From Strigamia acuminata (Eukaryota; Arthropoda; Chilopoda; Geophilomorpha; Linotaeniidae): 64,000 nucleotides of DNA. Below, in pieces: positions 10,402 to 22,003 of this stretch. The DNA lies in assembly GCA_949358305.1 (NCBI GenBank), contig OX442314.1, forward strand, positions 43,408,581 to 43,472,580, written 5' to 3'. Each line of letters starts with the position of its first letter. Position 1 is the stretch's first letter. Below the pieces are notes generated by a model, which saw only the letters and a program-made list of their open reading frames with translations, did no database searches and had not been told where the DNA came from. The position numbers and the translations under genes were made by a program.

Positions 10402-10974
10402 TTAGGCAAATAATTGACGGAGGTGTTTGCGCTTCGTGACTACTTCACGACACACATGGCATTTTAGTTGAATGTCCACTTGGACTGCCCTCTTTGCACA
10501 CGCTGCACAAACCATGTGCCCACACTTGCACGATATATTGCACTGATTTGTGCAACAAATCTGGCAGGTAAAGTCGTTGTGTTCGCGCGTAGGGACCAAG
10601 TTTTCTACTGCTGCAGTCAAGAAGTGCACTAACTCAATGGCCAATACGTGCACTTCTGGAGCTAAGTTTCTGATACTACGTAATCGCTGTTGCTCCCATA
10701 TTTTCTCCCAATCATCTGGTGGCGGCAATTGTGCAGGCGGTTGCGGCAATTGAGCAGGTGGTAGCGGCAATTGAGGAGGTAATGGCGGAAATTGAAAAGC
10801 TAAGCCACGCCGTATGCTGCGAGGCAGTTGCGGCAATTGAGCAGGTGGTGGCGGCAATTGAATAGCTAAGCCACGCCGTCTGCTGCGACGTGGCATTGGC
10901 AGCTCTGTGATGTCCATGGGGACACTCGGCGACCTTCTCCACCTTTCACCACGCGGTGGATCAGTGCGTGCCAT
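10402..10974 (-). CDS. Proline-rich RING-finger protein (copy B), 190 aa
   Basis: Single-exon frame, convergent with the channel copy that ends 82 bp away. Residues about 1-95 are Arg- and Pro-rich with repeated QLPxPPAQLP blocks. A helical segment follows (about 100-125). The C-terminal RING (about residues 137-180) has CQIC, CGHMVCAAC and CHVC spaced as a C3HC4 finger of the kind at the C-terminus of IAP/MDM2-type ubiquitin ligases. Such RINGs recruit E2 enzymes; activity here is inferred. All eight ligands are present, unlike in copy C. No substrate domain is recognised. Confidence 0.7.
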   Translation of the reverse strand: MARTDPPRGERWRRSPSVPMDITELPMPRRSRRRGLAIQLPPPPAQLPQLPRSIRRGLAFQFPPLPPQLPLPPAQLPQPPAQLPPPDDWEKIWEQQRLRSIRNLAPEVHVLAIELVHFLTAAVENLVPTREHNDFTCQICCTNQCNISCKCGHMVCAACAKRAVQVDIQLKCHVCREVVTKRKHLRQLFA

Positions 10975-11405
10975 CGCCGATCAGTTCGGAATAATTGCTT
11001 CGAATAAGTGTTAACTTTGAATAAATTTAAGTATTGTTCAAACCTAGCAATAAATTTTTAAGTTCTTGGATACAAAGTTTTGAAGAGATTGATGAAATCC
11101 AAAATGTCGTTTTGAGCAGTGAAATGAAGCACAACCACACGTCTTAAAAACAAGGGTAACACTATTTATTCTCTAAGCAAGAAAAGGGAAAAAAGGGGTT
11201 TTAAAATAAAATAACCCACTCGAGTTCCAAGAAAGTGAGGGGTCAAATACAAGTGACCCATACCAATTAAAGGGTTGGCATAGTAGGGTGAATGACACAC
11301 TCAAACATGTAACTACATGTAGCATAAATCACTAAAATAGGAGTTTATAAATAACAATGTTAAATCTACTCAAATTAAATAAACACTTGTTGAACCAAAT
11401 AAAAC
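10975..11405. other. Intergenic, nothing firm
   Basis: Upstream flank of the RING gene, AT-rich. It ends in CAAATAAAAC, the left target duplication of the element at 11406-12537. Confidence 0.4.
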
Positions 11406-12537
11406 GGGGCGCTGTACTGGGAGCAACATGCCTAAGGGCAACATTGCCCTTCGTCATGTTAAAAAAATGTCTAACAGCAACACTGCTCTTCGTAATATAA
11501 ATATAATGACCAAGAGCAACACCAGAAATTTTTGCATGTTGTCCTTAGGCATGTTAAATATGTTGCTAGTAGTTATGTAAATATAATGACCAAGAGCAAC
11601 ACCAAAAATTTTTGCGTGTTGCCCTTAGGCATGTTAAATATGTTGCTATTAGTCATGTAAATATAATGATCAAGAGCAACACCATAATTTTTTTTAATGT
11701 TTTAATTTTCTTGAATGACCAAGGAACTCTACATAAATAAACGGAGTGTGGACTGGACATTAGCTCGACAGTAAGGGCACGTTGCAGGTCTCCCCTCTGT
11801 GGGTGCAATGGTCATTACACGCTCGCTGCAGGCTGCGCAGAAGAATAAATGCGCGCAGGGCAGCATGGCGGTGTTTCTGTCAGTTAATAGACAAACCACA
11901 CAGAGGCCCTGTCCTGTGGCTTAATTAGCACCCTCATCATGCTCCTCATCCGATTCCACATGGGCTAAGTCTGCTGCGACGTCAACTACCTCGACGGACA
12001 CAATGTTCTCCCGGCGCGTAGCAGCACACGCAGCTGCCTGCTGGCCGTGGATAGTACCGCCAATGCTTGATGTCATGAGCATCATCCGGAGGAGAACATC
12101 TGGGATGCTCATCAAACCTGTTCGGTACTTCTCCGTCACGCGCAGCACCCTTCGATCGTCAGGACGTATTTCATCTTACGTTCTCGGCGGGAAATAACTC
12201 TTTCTAGCAGTTGTGTGTGCTCTCTCGCGTACGCGTGCTCCATCGACCTGAAGGTGTCAACAAACACCCATACGTTAGGGTGGGCAACACGACGTGACTT
12301 GATTCGCAATCCCAAATAATACAAATGTTGCTCTTAGTCATGATTACAACTGTTGCTCCACGTCATTTTCTTATAATGTCTAAGAGCAATCCCAAATAAT
12401 ATCGAATTTGCTCTTAGTCATTATTATACGCAACTACAACTGTTGCTCCACGTTATTTTTGTATAATGTCTAAGAGCAATGTTGCTCTTAACCAATTTTA
12501 GACCTAATTTCAACTGTTGCTCCCAGTACGCGGCAGC
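11406..12537. mobile_element. Mutator-like non-autonomous element, 1132 bp, 8-bp TSD
   Basis: Flanked by a perfect AATAAAAC repeat at 11398-11405 and 12538-12545. A paralogous stretch at about 48494-48514 reads straight through as CAAATAAAACATCC and serves as an empty site. Termini are imperfect inverted repeats sharing GTACTGGGAGCAACA. Subterminal regions carry short repeats with AAGAGCAAC or GTTGCTCTTA, including tandem units of about 110 bp at 11500-11690. The interior retains the decayed 3' end of a transposase gene with a RING domain. Confidence 0.8.
11729..12324 (-). pseudogene. MULE transposase C-terminus plus RING, decayed
   Basis: The minus strand encodes a segment HPNVWVFVDTFRSME...ER (12324 to about 12150) typical of the region after the catalytic core of MULE transposases. 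After a frame change it continues YRTGLMSIPDVLL and an acidic stretch to an in-frame TAA at 11921-11923. The same frame then continues with a RING: CVVC, PCAHLFFCAAC, SERVM, CPYC, ending LRLFM and TAG at 11729-11731. The finger is closely related to that at 57583-57984. The frameshift and stop make it non-functional. Confidence 0.7.
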
Positions 12538-12545
12538 AATAAAAC

Positions 12546-12960
12546 ATCCAAATTATTTAAATAAAACTGTGCTTTATATGTACACAACATACGCAAAACG
12601 TTACTGTTGCAATCGCCAATTTGAATTCATCGCCACTTTGCATTAATCGCCAAGTTGAGATGAAATTACAATAATTAAGCATCGCCAATACGATCATTTT
12701 ATTATTATATTATTACATTATTTTAAATTCGGCGCCAAATAAGCCTATCGCCAATTTGGTCCGCGTCGGATTTGGTCATGCACTTTATTTAAAAAAAATC
12801 GATTTTCCAATCAAAACGTCGCGTGCGTTCATCATTTGGCTTCTATTGTCCATCCAACAGTTAAATTAGAGCTTGGATAATCTTTACAACACAAAAAGTA
12901 AGCGAATTGTCGCCAGAAAGACAAGCTTCAATTGATTTTCTGGTACAAGAACTCATCCAA
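12546..12960. repeat. Module spacer repeat, copy 1
   Basis: A block rich in ATCGCCAATTT and ATTATTACATTATTTTAAAT motifs. It ends with a possible exon-like TCGCCAGAAAGACAAGCTT stretch followed by a GT. Copies occur at about 13980-14330 and 48490-48860. In the first two it flanks the RING/channel modules, so it is part of the amplified unit. Confidence 0.6.
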
Positions 12961-13015
12961 CAATCCCTTCCAAAGGTAAAACAACACAAAACAACTAAAG
13001 TTTCAAGTGAGCGAG

Positions 13016-13083
13016 ATTTATTCGACGATTCCTGTCAAGAAAACCGTCTCGCACACAACCACGCTGTTTTCTCGTGTAATAAG
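13016..13083 (+). pseudogene. DEG/ENaC exon-6 tail remnant
   Basis: The last 65 bp or so of the channel coding region (CGACGATTCCTGTCAAGAAA to the TAA) survive here without the rest of the gene. The usual 3' flank follows and then the convergent RING gene. It marks a third copy of the channel/RING module. Confidence 0.65.
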
Positions 13084-13224
13084 CATTATTACCGGTATCA
13101 TGAAAGGCGATGGGCAATTTGGCGATTGCAAAAAAATGTGGTCCCAAATTGGCGATTTTCTAAGAAGTAACAATAAAGATTACAAGATATATGAATTTTT
13201 ATTTTATTAAAAGACTGATGAACT

Positions 13225-13944
13225 TTAGGCAAATAATTGATGCAGGTGTTTGCACTTTGTGACTACTTCACAACACACATGGCATTTTAGTTGAACGTCT
13301 ACTTGGACTGCTTTCTTTGCACACGCTGCACAAACGATGTGCCCACACTTGTACGATATATTGCACTGATTTGTGAAACAAACCTGGAAGGTGAAGTCAT
13401 TGTGTTCGCGCGTAGGAATTAGGTTTTCGGCCGCTGCAGTCAAGAAGTACACCAACTCAATGGCCAATACTTGCACTGACGGAGCTAAGCTTCTGATGGT
13501 ATGTAATCGCTGTTGCTCCCATACCTCCTCTAAATCGTCTGGTGGCGGCAATTGGGCAGGCGGTTCCGGCAATTGTGCAGGTGGTTGCGGCAATTCTGCA
13601 GGCGGTTGCGGCAATTGTGCAGGAGGTTGCGGCAATTGAGCAGGTGCTTGCGGCAATTCTGCAGGCGGTTGCGGCAATTCTGCAGGCGGTTGTGGCAATT
13701 GAGCAATTAAGCCACGCCGTAGGCGGCGAAGCAGTTGCGGCAAATGAGGCGGAAAGTGAAAAGCTAAGTTACGCCATATGCCGCGAGGCAGTTGGGACAA
13801 TTGAGGAAGTGATGACGGAAATTGAAAAGCTAAGCCACGCCGTATGCCGCGAGGTGGCATTGGCAGCTCTACGATGTCCATGGCGACACTCGGCGATCCT
13901 CTCCGCCTTTCACCACGTCTTGGAGCTGGTTGTGTGCGTGACAT
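13225..13944 (-). CDS. Proline-rich RING-like protein (copy C), 239 aa, first zinc ligand lost
   Basis: Paralogue of 10402-10974 with a longer proline region: about nine repeats of QLPQPPAxLP-type units between residues 65 and 130. A helical segment and C-terminal RING follow. The finger keeps CGHIVCAAC and CHVC, but the first CxxC reads FQVC, so the first zinc ligand is Phe. The CxC before the His also becomes YKC. The zinc site is probably impaired. The frame is otherwise open. It is either a decaying copy or one selected for something other than E2 binding. Confidence 0.6.
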   Translation of the reverse strand: MSRTQPAPRRGERRRGSPSVAMDIVELPMPPRGIRRGLAFQFPSSLPQLSQLPRGIWRNLAFHFPPHLPQLLRRLRRGLIAQLPQPPAELPQPPAELPQAPAQLPQPPAQLPQPPAELPQPPAQLPEPPAQLPPPDDLEEVWEQQRLHTIRSLAPSVQVLAIELVYFLTAAAENLIPTREHNDFTFQVCFTNQCNISYKCGHIVCAACAKKAVQVDVQLKCHVCCEVVTKCKHLHQLFA

Positions 13945-13979
13945 TACGGATCAGTTCGGAATAAGTGCTTCGAATAAGT

Positions 13980-14330
13980 AAAACTGTGCTTTATATACAC
14001 AACATACGGAAAACGTACGTGATACGTACGCAAGACGTTACTGTTGCAATCGCCAATATGGATTCATCGCCAATTTGATTCATTGCCAATTTGAGAGCAT
14101 CGCCAATACACTGTATGATCCTTTTATTATTATTATTTTATTATTATATTATTACATTATTTTAAATTTGGTCCGCGTCGGATTTGATCATGCACTTTAT
14201 TCAATAGAAATCGATTTTCCAATCAAAACATCGCGTGCGTTCCTTATTTGGCTTCTATTGTCCATGCAACAGTTAAACTTAGAACATAAAAAGGAAGCGA
14301 ATTGTTGCCAGAACCACAAGCTTCCGACGT
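13980..14330. repeat. Module spacer repeat, copy 2
   Basis: Same CGCCAAT-rich block as at 12546-12960, beginning at ACTGTGCTTTATAT and running to CAAGCTTCCGACG. It lies directly upstream of the minus-strand RING copy C, so it may include that gene's promoter. Confidence 0.55.
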
Positions 14331-14697
14331 TGCCAGTTGCCACAGCGACATAGTTCCTCTCAACGAAGACGCCAGACGAGAGTCAATCACACCTCTTTCT
14401 CACACAATTTGGGTTGCAACTGATTATTTTAAAAATTAAAACACGTGGTATCGTCTCTGGTATTGTTTCTAACGCCAAAAGAAATAGTTATAATTTGGAT
14501 ACTATGCACAAACGTTCTAAATGCAAAGTTTTAAACATAAGCTAGATTAAACATCAAGGATGTAGCGGACATAGTGAAATCTGTAATGGAAGCAGAATAA
14601 ACGGTATTAATACCTGCTTCTAAATCTTCCAGTTGCGGATTGTCCACAGCAGGTACGTGCTTTATCTAAGTTGTGTTGCGATCCGATAAATACTTAC

Positions 14698-14788
14698 CTT
14701 TAATCCACTCTTGGACAAACACTAGTGTTCGTCCAAGATCGACCAAATCGCAATCGAGCTGCCGTTTATAGGCCTTAAACTCAGTTGC
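14698..14788 (-). CDS. Possible internal exon of an unknown gene
   Basis: On the minus strand a 91-bp open stretch is bounded by a pyrimidine-rich TTTTTTACAG acceptor and a GTAAGT donor. It encodes about 30 residues, including AYKRQLDCDLVDLGR. No family is recognised and flanking exons were not found. The call rests only on splice signals and an open frame. Confidence 0.3.
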
Positions 14789-14959
14789 CTGTAAAAAAGG
14801 TCTAGGGAATGAAATAAAACTACTTTTGAAGAAGTAAAAATTACAATTGTCTTTATTCGATAAGTAATCGTATGATTTATACGAAATATAATGATAATAT
14901 ATGACTAGGAATTTAGGACTAAATTAGAAAAAAATAGAAATGAAATACAACGCGAGCGG

Positions 14960-15540
14960 CAAAGCTCACGTTGAAACAAAGGAAGCTTTTGGCGCGCAAC
15001 AAACGGTGTTTGTTACACACGCAAAATGGCGAGACGGACTCGCCGAGACAAATTTTGCTGCCCGTACGATGGCAGCGACTGCAAGCTCCGGAGGGACTCC
15101 GCAGTGGCTTACAATCGTTTGCGACAGTCACGGCAAACGTGGCTGCTGTATCAGCGACGGTGAGTCCTAGATAGTTCAACGGGACTCACAATAACCGACA
15201 GTGAGCGGTTTCTCGGGCGTACAAATGCGTGTAACCGACGATGCATAGCGCAAATAGGGCTGGTTGCACTGGAATATCAGTGGAAACAGCAGAGTCTCAA
15301 CTCACCAAAACGTTACACGGTCAATACTTGAATCGGGTGAAGTTCTAAGCAGTGATGTTTGTGTGTTGTTGTTGGTGAATATGTGTGAGAGTGAGCAAAA
15401 CCGCCAAAATTTGGGGTTTTATGCACTCTCAGATCCTGCGCACGAAATGTGCGTGGAGAGCTAATTTTGGTGCAACAAAGGGGTTTATTGCACCATAATT
15501 GCTGCTCTGGCGTAATACCCTGGCTAAAAGAAGGTGAAGT
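14960..15540 (+). repeat. Dispersed repeat family R1, copy 1
   Basis: Contains GGCGCGCAACAAACG, CTCCGGAGGGACTCC, AAACCGCCAAAATTTGGGG and GAAGTGTGCCC landmarks. They recur in the same order at 60960-61830 (direct) and on the other strand at 44280-44640. No terminal repeats were identified. Short frames inside it are not conserved between copies. Confidence 0.6.
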
Positions 15541-16322
15541 GTGCCCAGGGAGTTTGCATGTATATTATTGTTACGTGATGTGCTCGTCGAATTTTTTTCT
15601 ATTTATGACTGAATTTGTTTAATTCATGACAAGTTCGTCCAGTTAATACAGAATCACGTCCATTTAATACATCATTTCTTAAAAACAAAATTAAAAATTT
15701 TTTGAATAAAAATGAAAAATGAAAACATAAAAAAGCTCCATCAATATAATTCATAAATCATGTTTGCTATAAAATACAAATGTTCCACTTCCTCTGCCAA
15801 AGTAATAAAAGTTCTGAAAGATATAATTCATCGGGCTTAGAAAGTTGTCATAATTTCAAAAAATAAATCATCTTTACATAAAATGGTAAACGGGATGTTA
15901 CATATATTGATTAGAAAAATGAATTAAGCAGAAGCAGGACAAACAGCAGTAGCACACGTACACTCTTATTCAACTGGAATACAGTTACAGGTAACTGCTA
16001 TTCTCACTGTGACAGTGATCTATAGCAATATTCAGAAAATTGTCCACAACTCAACGGGTTGAATAGCCTTTCACCATTAGTCACTGTGACCAATGACATA
16101 AACCAAACAACCGGTTTGAGCAACTTTGATACAACTGTTTCGGTTGAACTACCCACGCATTAACATTATAAGTCCAACGCTACGATAAGACGATACATTT
16201 TATTACGTACACCAACTAAACCAGTAAACCAGGCATACAGATATACGTGAGAAAAATTAATAATGGAAGCACAGCAAGCAAGCCAACCGTTAGGTCCGTT
16301 AGGCTAGATTCAGAAACACAGA
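15541..16322. other. Upstream region of the tandem DEG/ENaC gene, no gene seen
   Basis: AT-rich, with no long frame and no recognised repeat. It would contain the promoter and 5' UTR of the gene starting at 16323, but no core promoter element stands out. Confidence 0.4.
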
Positions 16323-18829
16323 ATGCGTCACCTCGTTGCAAACATTCTCAGCGAACAAACGGAGACACCGGAGTTGATCAAATCACTTGAGAAGGTTTTG
16401 GAAAAGAAAAAGATTCTGCGTGTACTAGTTTGCACTCTACTCTTGATGAATACAGCAGCTTGTGTGTACCAAAGCGCAGACCGAATAATGCATTACACGT
16501 CTGAGCCAACGGCAGTTGACGCCAACTTAATTGAAATAACAGACGCCTCTACGATGCCATTTGTTTATTTTTATCCAGACACCACGCAAGAATTTAATAA
16601 TTTCATGAATCAAAAAGACCAATGCAGGTATTTGCACGTTAATCCATGGTACTCAAAATATAACTACTCAGACATAATAAAATATGTCAGACCTTCTAAC
16701 TTCATAACCGATGCCTACTTTGCAGCGGTAAATCAATTTCATTTTTTTTTAAATATTCTGTTGTCTGGAAATTCAATTGTTTTATCCAAAATCTAATTTC
16801 ATGTAATCTTTGTAGGGAAAGTCACGTGTTAACCTTACAGTTAAACCGCACCCCGCCCTTTGGCCAGTGACTCAAGTTTCTAGTCGTGAGTCTACAAAAA
16901 TTGGTTTATTTAAATTTTAAAATCCATTTTCTTTAGCATTTGGTTTTTCATCTGGAAATCAATATTGCAAGATGATTATCAAATTCAAACTCCCTAAAAA
17001 ATGCTGGGACGTTGCTGTAAGTATTTGATTAGCTAAATGAATTGCGTTAATTTGCAATAATTTGCATTGAAAACAAACTTGATCCCTTATTAAGAGGAGG
17101 TTTTTAGTCTGCGAGTGCATCCAATACGCCACTAAGCTAATTGCCTATTTTTGTAACATTTTTCATTTATTGTTTTAATTTAAAGGTATTAATAGATGCA
17201 TCACCGATCTTGTTTCATTTAAACAAATATTATTTAATCAAAATGCCATGTAAACGCCAAATGAACCGTGCTGGAATAATCACACAGAAAGTAAGGATTA
17301 AGTTCAAAGTTCAAAATTCAAAAAATAAGATACTGTATTACTGTCTCAGCAGTCAAACATGTAATGTTTAGTTCTACTTGTACATCTTTCAAAATATTAG
17401 CGCTGTTTGTTTATTCTAGGTAACAATTGTGCTAAAATTAATTCAATATTTCATTCTAAACTTGTTTTAGTTTCACTTTATTAACCTGAAACGAAAACCG
17501 TGTGGCAATGAAATTGACTTAGAGAACTGCTTGCGAGCTTGTTTCAAGAAAATGATAAACAGCTGGTACTGTAAAGTGTCGTTATGACAAAATCTGCATA
17601 TCCGCACATAGATATCCATTGGATGCCCCTGTGTTCTGTGGAAAAATAAAGAGAATAAAGTTTTTTCTCAACAGGTGTTGTACTTTACAACTCCTTAGCA
17701 AAAAAAATGAAATAATGGTCAAAACTAAGTTCATCACCTCTTTTAATATAATTTTCTAAACGTAATTATCCAAACATTCCCGCGCATTGCATCGTAACAT
17801 CTATCAAACCCTAGTTACGACTCGGGTGTAAACATTCCTAGAACATTCAGTGTATTTTGAGTATACAATTTTGTTAAAAGCAAACTTAAAAATTATGATT
17901 TTATTTTGAGTAATCTGGATTTCAAAAATGAAAAAAAACTGGAATGTGCAATTGTTTGAGACAAAAACAATGGAGCAATGAGTTAAAGTGATATACAAAA
18001 CATTTATTAGTTAAAATTATAACTTTTAGTTGATGTGGATCATCGTTTTGCATTAATTACAGTTCGGATTTTGTTATAGTTTCAAGCAATAAATGTTTTT
18101 TTTATCTCACTATTCCACATTGTAAAATTGGTAAATTGAATCAATATTTTTCAGTTCAATTTTAACCAAACCACAGCTAAATAATGGTAGAATCGTATCC
18201 TAAAAACTATCACTTATTCATTTATTTTGTTACTTATTTTGTTATTTATTTTGTTGAAGTTGTAGCAAAAAACAGTTGTGAACATAGTTTGACCAATATA
18301 CTGTAGGTTGTTAAAATGTTGGGATAAAAGGTTTAGGGGCTTTCATTTGTCCTCAAGTTGAGAAAATCACTGTGTTTATGTTGTTTCAGTTATTTATTTT
18401 ATGAACTACAAAATCGACAAAAATTCAACCAAACTGAAATTAAAAGGCAGTCCATGGGTATAAGAGACCTATGTACCAAAGTCAACACCATTGAGAAATG
18501 CAAATGTCTCGATTTATGCGATGTAACACATCAAAGCACTTCATTCAATACAGAGGATTATAAAGAAAATGTTCTACAAGTATATGCTGTGAATAATTAT
18601 GTTCAAACATTGCAAGAACATCACTCTTACGATCTCATCGATTTACTGTGTGATATTGGAGGAACTATCGGTCTCTATTTCGGCATGTCATGCTTAACAC
18701 TCGTTGAAATATTTGTCCACTGCTGCAAAACACCTTTCGTCAAGTCCTACAAAACAACTAAAGAAAATTGCGAGTTAAAAGAGAGAATACAAACGATACT
18801 CGAAAAGAAACAGAAAACGCAAAAACAAT
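16323..18829 (+). CDS. Tandem DEG/ENaC gene, first channel unit
   Basis: The first of two DEG/ENaC units in one transcription unit. Supported exons are 16323-16727 (TM1 region ILRVLVCTLLLMNTAACVY), 16816-16885, 16937-17016 (GNQYC), 17186-17290 and 17471 to about 17570 (KPCGNE...ENC...AC, matching exon 5 of the 467-2013 gene). Phases agree through exon 5. The splice to the next exon is unclear; a mini-exon near 17611-17636 is possible. The exon opening at about 18358 or 18390 carries the CKCLDLC segment, then DIGGTIGLYFGMS and TM2. The frame continues without a stop through a basic linker (KEKKQKTQKQ-like) into a second TM1. Unit size is close to the 398-aa gene at 467. Confidence 0.75.
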
Positions 18830-19321
18830 CATTTGTCAAAAAGCTATTGAAAATGAAAACCATACTAATATTATTCCTGCTCTCTCTTTCAGTTTATTAC
18901 ATGTACGATTTGATGGTTGAGTTTTTTAAATATCCAGTCTATATAACTGTTAGTCTCAAAAGGGACAAAATCATACATTTTCCACAAATTATTGAATGTG
19001 AAGAGAATATGAAAATTTTGTATTCTAAAATAGATTTAGCGAAAAAAATGAATGATTATATCAAAGAATACCAACTCATCGATTTGCTTCATCAATCATC
19101 AAAATTCGCTAACAAGCCATTGCAATTATGGAACGCTTCATCCAATTTCAAACACTATGACGACCAAATTCGTAAATTTAAGTGGAATGTAAGCAAATGA
19201 ATATTCAAAGAAGGTGAATTTGTTTGCATACTTTTATTTTTTTTACAGACTCACAAACTAGATGCTGTTACTGTATCTAATCTGTCAACAATGTTTGGAC
19301 TATGCAGTGTTTTCAAGAAAA

Positions 19322-19954
19322 GTAGCAAAAATTTGACATCTTATGCCATCTTTCAACTTGTTTAGCCATTTAAAGTTCTAACACACGTTTCCCTAAGAAT
19401 CGACCAAAAATGCACCAGCCCTGTAAAAGACTAGCGGATACATTTCATAATGATGGGTTTGACATTGTCACAACATTAAAACGAGTTATCGCACATGTTG
19501 GCAATGCGTGCTGACCACGCCCTTAATGCATCTCGATTGAGGAACTTCTGCACATTTAAATATTGCTTAATTGCAGCATGAACCAAGCATGACATGGACA
19601 CGTATCCATTTTTCGACCCGGCTGCTTTTTTACTACACTTTTTTCCCCCGGGTGCAAGTAAAATTCGATACAAGTTAGCGCGTCACCTAAATCGTCACAC
19701 CAGCACTGTAAGATATGTTTTTTTTAATGTTTCAAGTCGCAACACCAAAACACGAGTACTCAAGCAAAAGTTTTGTACCTGTTGGCAATGTGTGCTTATA
19801 TTATGCTTGATCTTAATTGATCAATCATGGATGCAGTGGGATTTTGTGCTGGCGCCATATTTAATAAGAGTTGCTACGCGCAACAATTCCACTTTTTCCC
19901 ATCATAATCACGTCAAATAGAATAATTTTTTCTTTCTGCTTTTAAATCTTCTAG
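19322..19954. other. Long intron of the tandem channel gene with possible unidentified repeat
   Basis: The intron between exons 19249-19321 and 19955-20028 is 633 bp, far longer than its neighbours. It holds two similar TGTTGGCAATG-GTGCT stretches (about 19497 and 19782), suggesting an old insertion. Neither open frame here has a recognised domain. Confidence 0.4.
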
Positions 19955-20248
19955 AAGAAGCACAGTTTATTCCGCATAGGAACGTGGTAGACTTGTTTAA
20001 AAGGTGGAAAATCAACAAACTTCAACCAGTGAGAAATTTTGAACATTTGAATTAAACGAATTATTTCAACTTGAGATGCATTGTAGCACTTCATTCTGCC
20101 ACAAAATCAATATTTTCATCCTAAACACATTTTCCACATACTTGGTGGACATTTTGTTAAAATTTATATTTCCCGTCAAACGGTAAACTTATAATTGAAT
20201 CAGAACAACTCTGCACAGTGCTTAGAACACATTTGTTCATTCTAGATT

Positions 20249-22003
20249 TGTGACGATTCTACTTTTGGCTGATTTAATAGCCATTTAAGATAGATAATTA
20301 ATCGGTTTAAACAAGACGTTGCTAGGAATAGCAACAACCTAACCGAGATAAGCTTACGGAAGTCTGTGTAAAAATATGAACTCATGACTGAGTAGAAATA
20401 ACTTACAGTTTTCAGTGTGACATAACAAATTTATTACTGAATAATAATAACGGAATTTGTGGGTTCTTGACGCGTGTAAACGGGCGGCATCAACTGGTTG
20501 AGGATCCGGGCGAAGCCAGAGGGATACGGCTGACTTGCGGCATCGTCACAAATATCGCTACGGAGACGTATTTGGTCCGCAGCATCGATTATCTAAATAT
20601 GCGAAGAGTCCTACGCATAAACAGGAATATTCGGCAGAATATTCCATTGTTTCAAATGAATAAAGTCAAGTGATTAAAATAATACAACAAATGAATTGTT
20701 ATATAAATATTAATTGGGCGGGGACCGTCACGACAATTGAGAGAACGTCGCGGGAGTTGTTGAGACTCCATCCGCCAGCATGCCTTACGACGACAAGATC
20801 TCGTGATCAGGCGCCGAGTATTTAATTGTGTGCTTTAACTCGCTATCGGTGGTACCAACCACCAGGTAAACATTTTTATGGACTTACCGGGTCTAAAAGA
20901 TATTGCCAATACAGGATTACCAATGCCCAAGTAATTTGTTTAACACGATATATTCGTATATCGTTCACGGGTTACTAACCCGGAGGGTACGATGGGGCGG
21001 GGACCGTCACGACGGTCGAGAGAACCATCGCGGGAGGATTTGACTCCTCCATCCGCCAGCATGCCTTACGATGGCGGGATCCAACGATCGAGCACCGGGT
21101 AAAATATTATTTGGCCACTGCCGTTGGATTACCATTATCCAGGTAGTTTTTTATCGCAACATCTTGAAGACATTACTCACGGGCTACCAACCCGGCGTAT
21201 TACCTGTGCATTAGGTCTTTACCGACTTTTAACGAGCGGAAGGACCAATCGTAGAAAGACGGGAACCTGCGTGGGCTGTTTACAACAACCATCCTGCAGC
21301 GGACTGTGGCCAGTTAGCTGAGGGACCTACTTTCATTTAGCAAGGTCGTACTGTATACGACCGTTATATTAAGCCACCGTACGAAGTCCTACTGTCCCGT
21401 AGAACAGCTGGCTAACGTTACGGGGCCATTTCATGCGAATGCATGTCTATTACCGGAGTTAGCCTTCCCGAAATAGCCCTACAACAGCAATAACAAAATA
21501 GTAATGAATACTAACTGTGGAGAGCTGAGGTGGCCTGATGTGTCGATAGAGAATAATGAAATCAAACGATAACAATTCAACTACAGACAATATACAAGTT
21601 CAGTTATCAAGCAAGCACACGGGGAAGTGAGAAACTGGAGCTTATATAGTTCTGTAGAACTACTAGATTGGCGACAGCCAATCAGCATACGAATCGGCGG
21701 ATTCGCGGGTCACTAGTCCGGACCTAATATATGACTATGTCCAGATGGGCCCAGTTGGGGTCCGGAAGGGTCCAATTGGTTCCCTTCGACAGGTAAGTAA
21801 TGTGGACATTGATTCAACAGAATCAACATCATCAAGTAATTAATACTTTAGTTTATGTCGAATAAAATAGTTATATTTTATTCACCGTGTCTAAATAATT
21901 ATTTAACACACTTTTTAGTTTTAATCGAGTTTGAATTGCGCGCGTTTGTTAAACAGCGCCATCTATTGTGAACATTGATAAATACGGATTTGTAATCATC
22001 ACA
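20249..22003 (-). repeat. 3' LTR of the Ty3/gypsy element
   Basis: 1755 bp, TGTGACG...ATCACA. It contains two diverged copies (about 20717-20810 and 20996-21095) of a GC-rich motif starting GCGGGGACCGTCACGAC and ending CCGCCAGCATGCCTTACGA. A 68-codon and a 65-codon frame inside are LTR sequence, not genes. Confidence 0.9.

Noticed and set aside
20467-21321. 68- and 65-codon frames in the 1755-bp LTR
   Set aside because: Duplicated exactly in the other LTR at 35139-35993 and lying in regulatory sequence; no domain.
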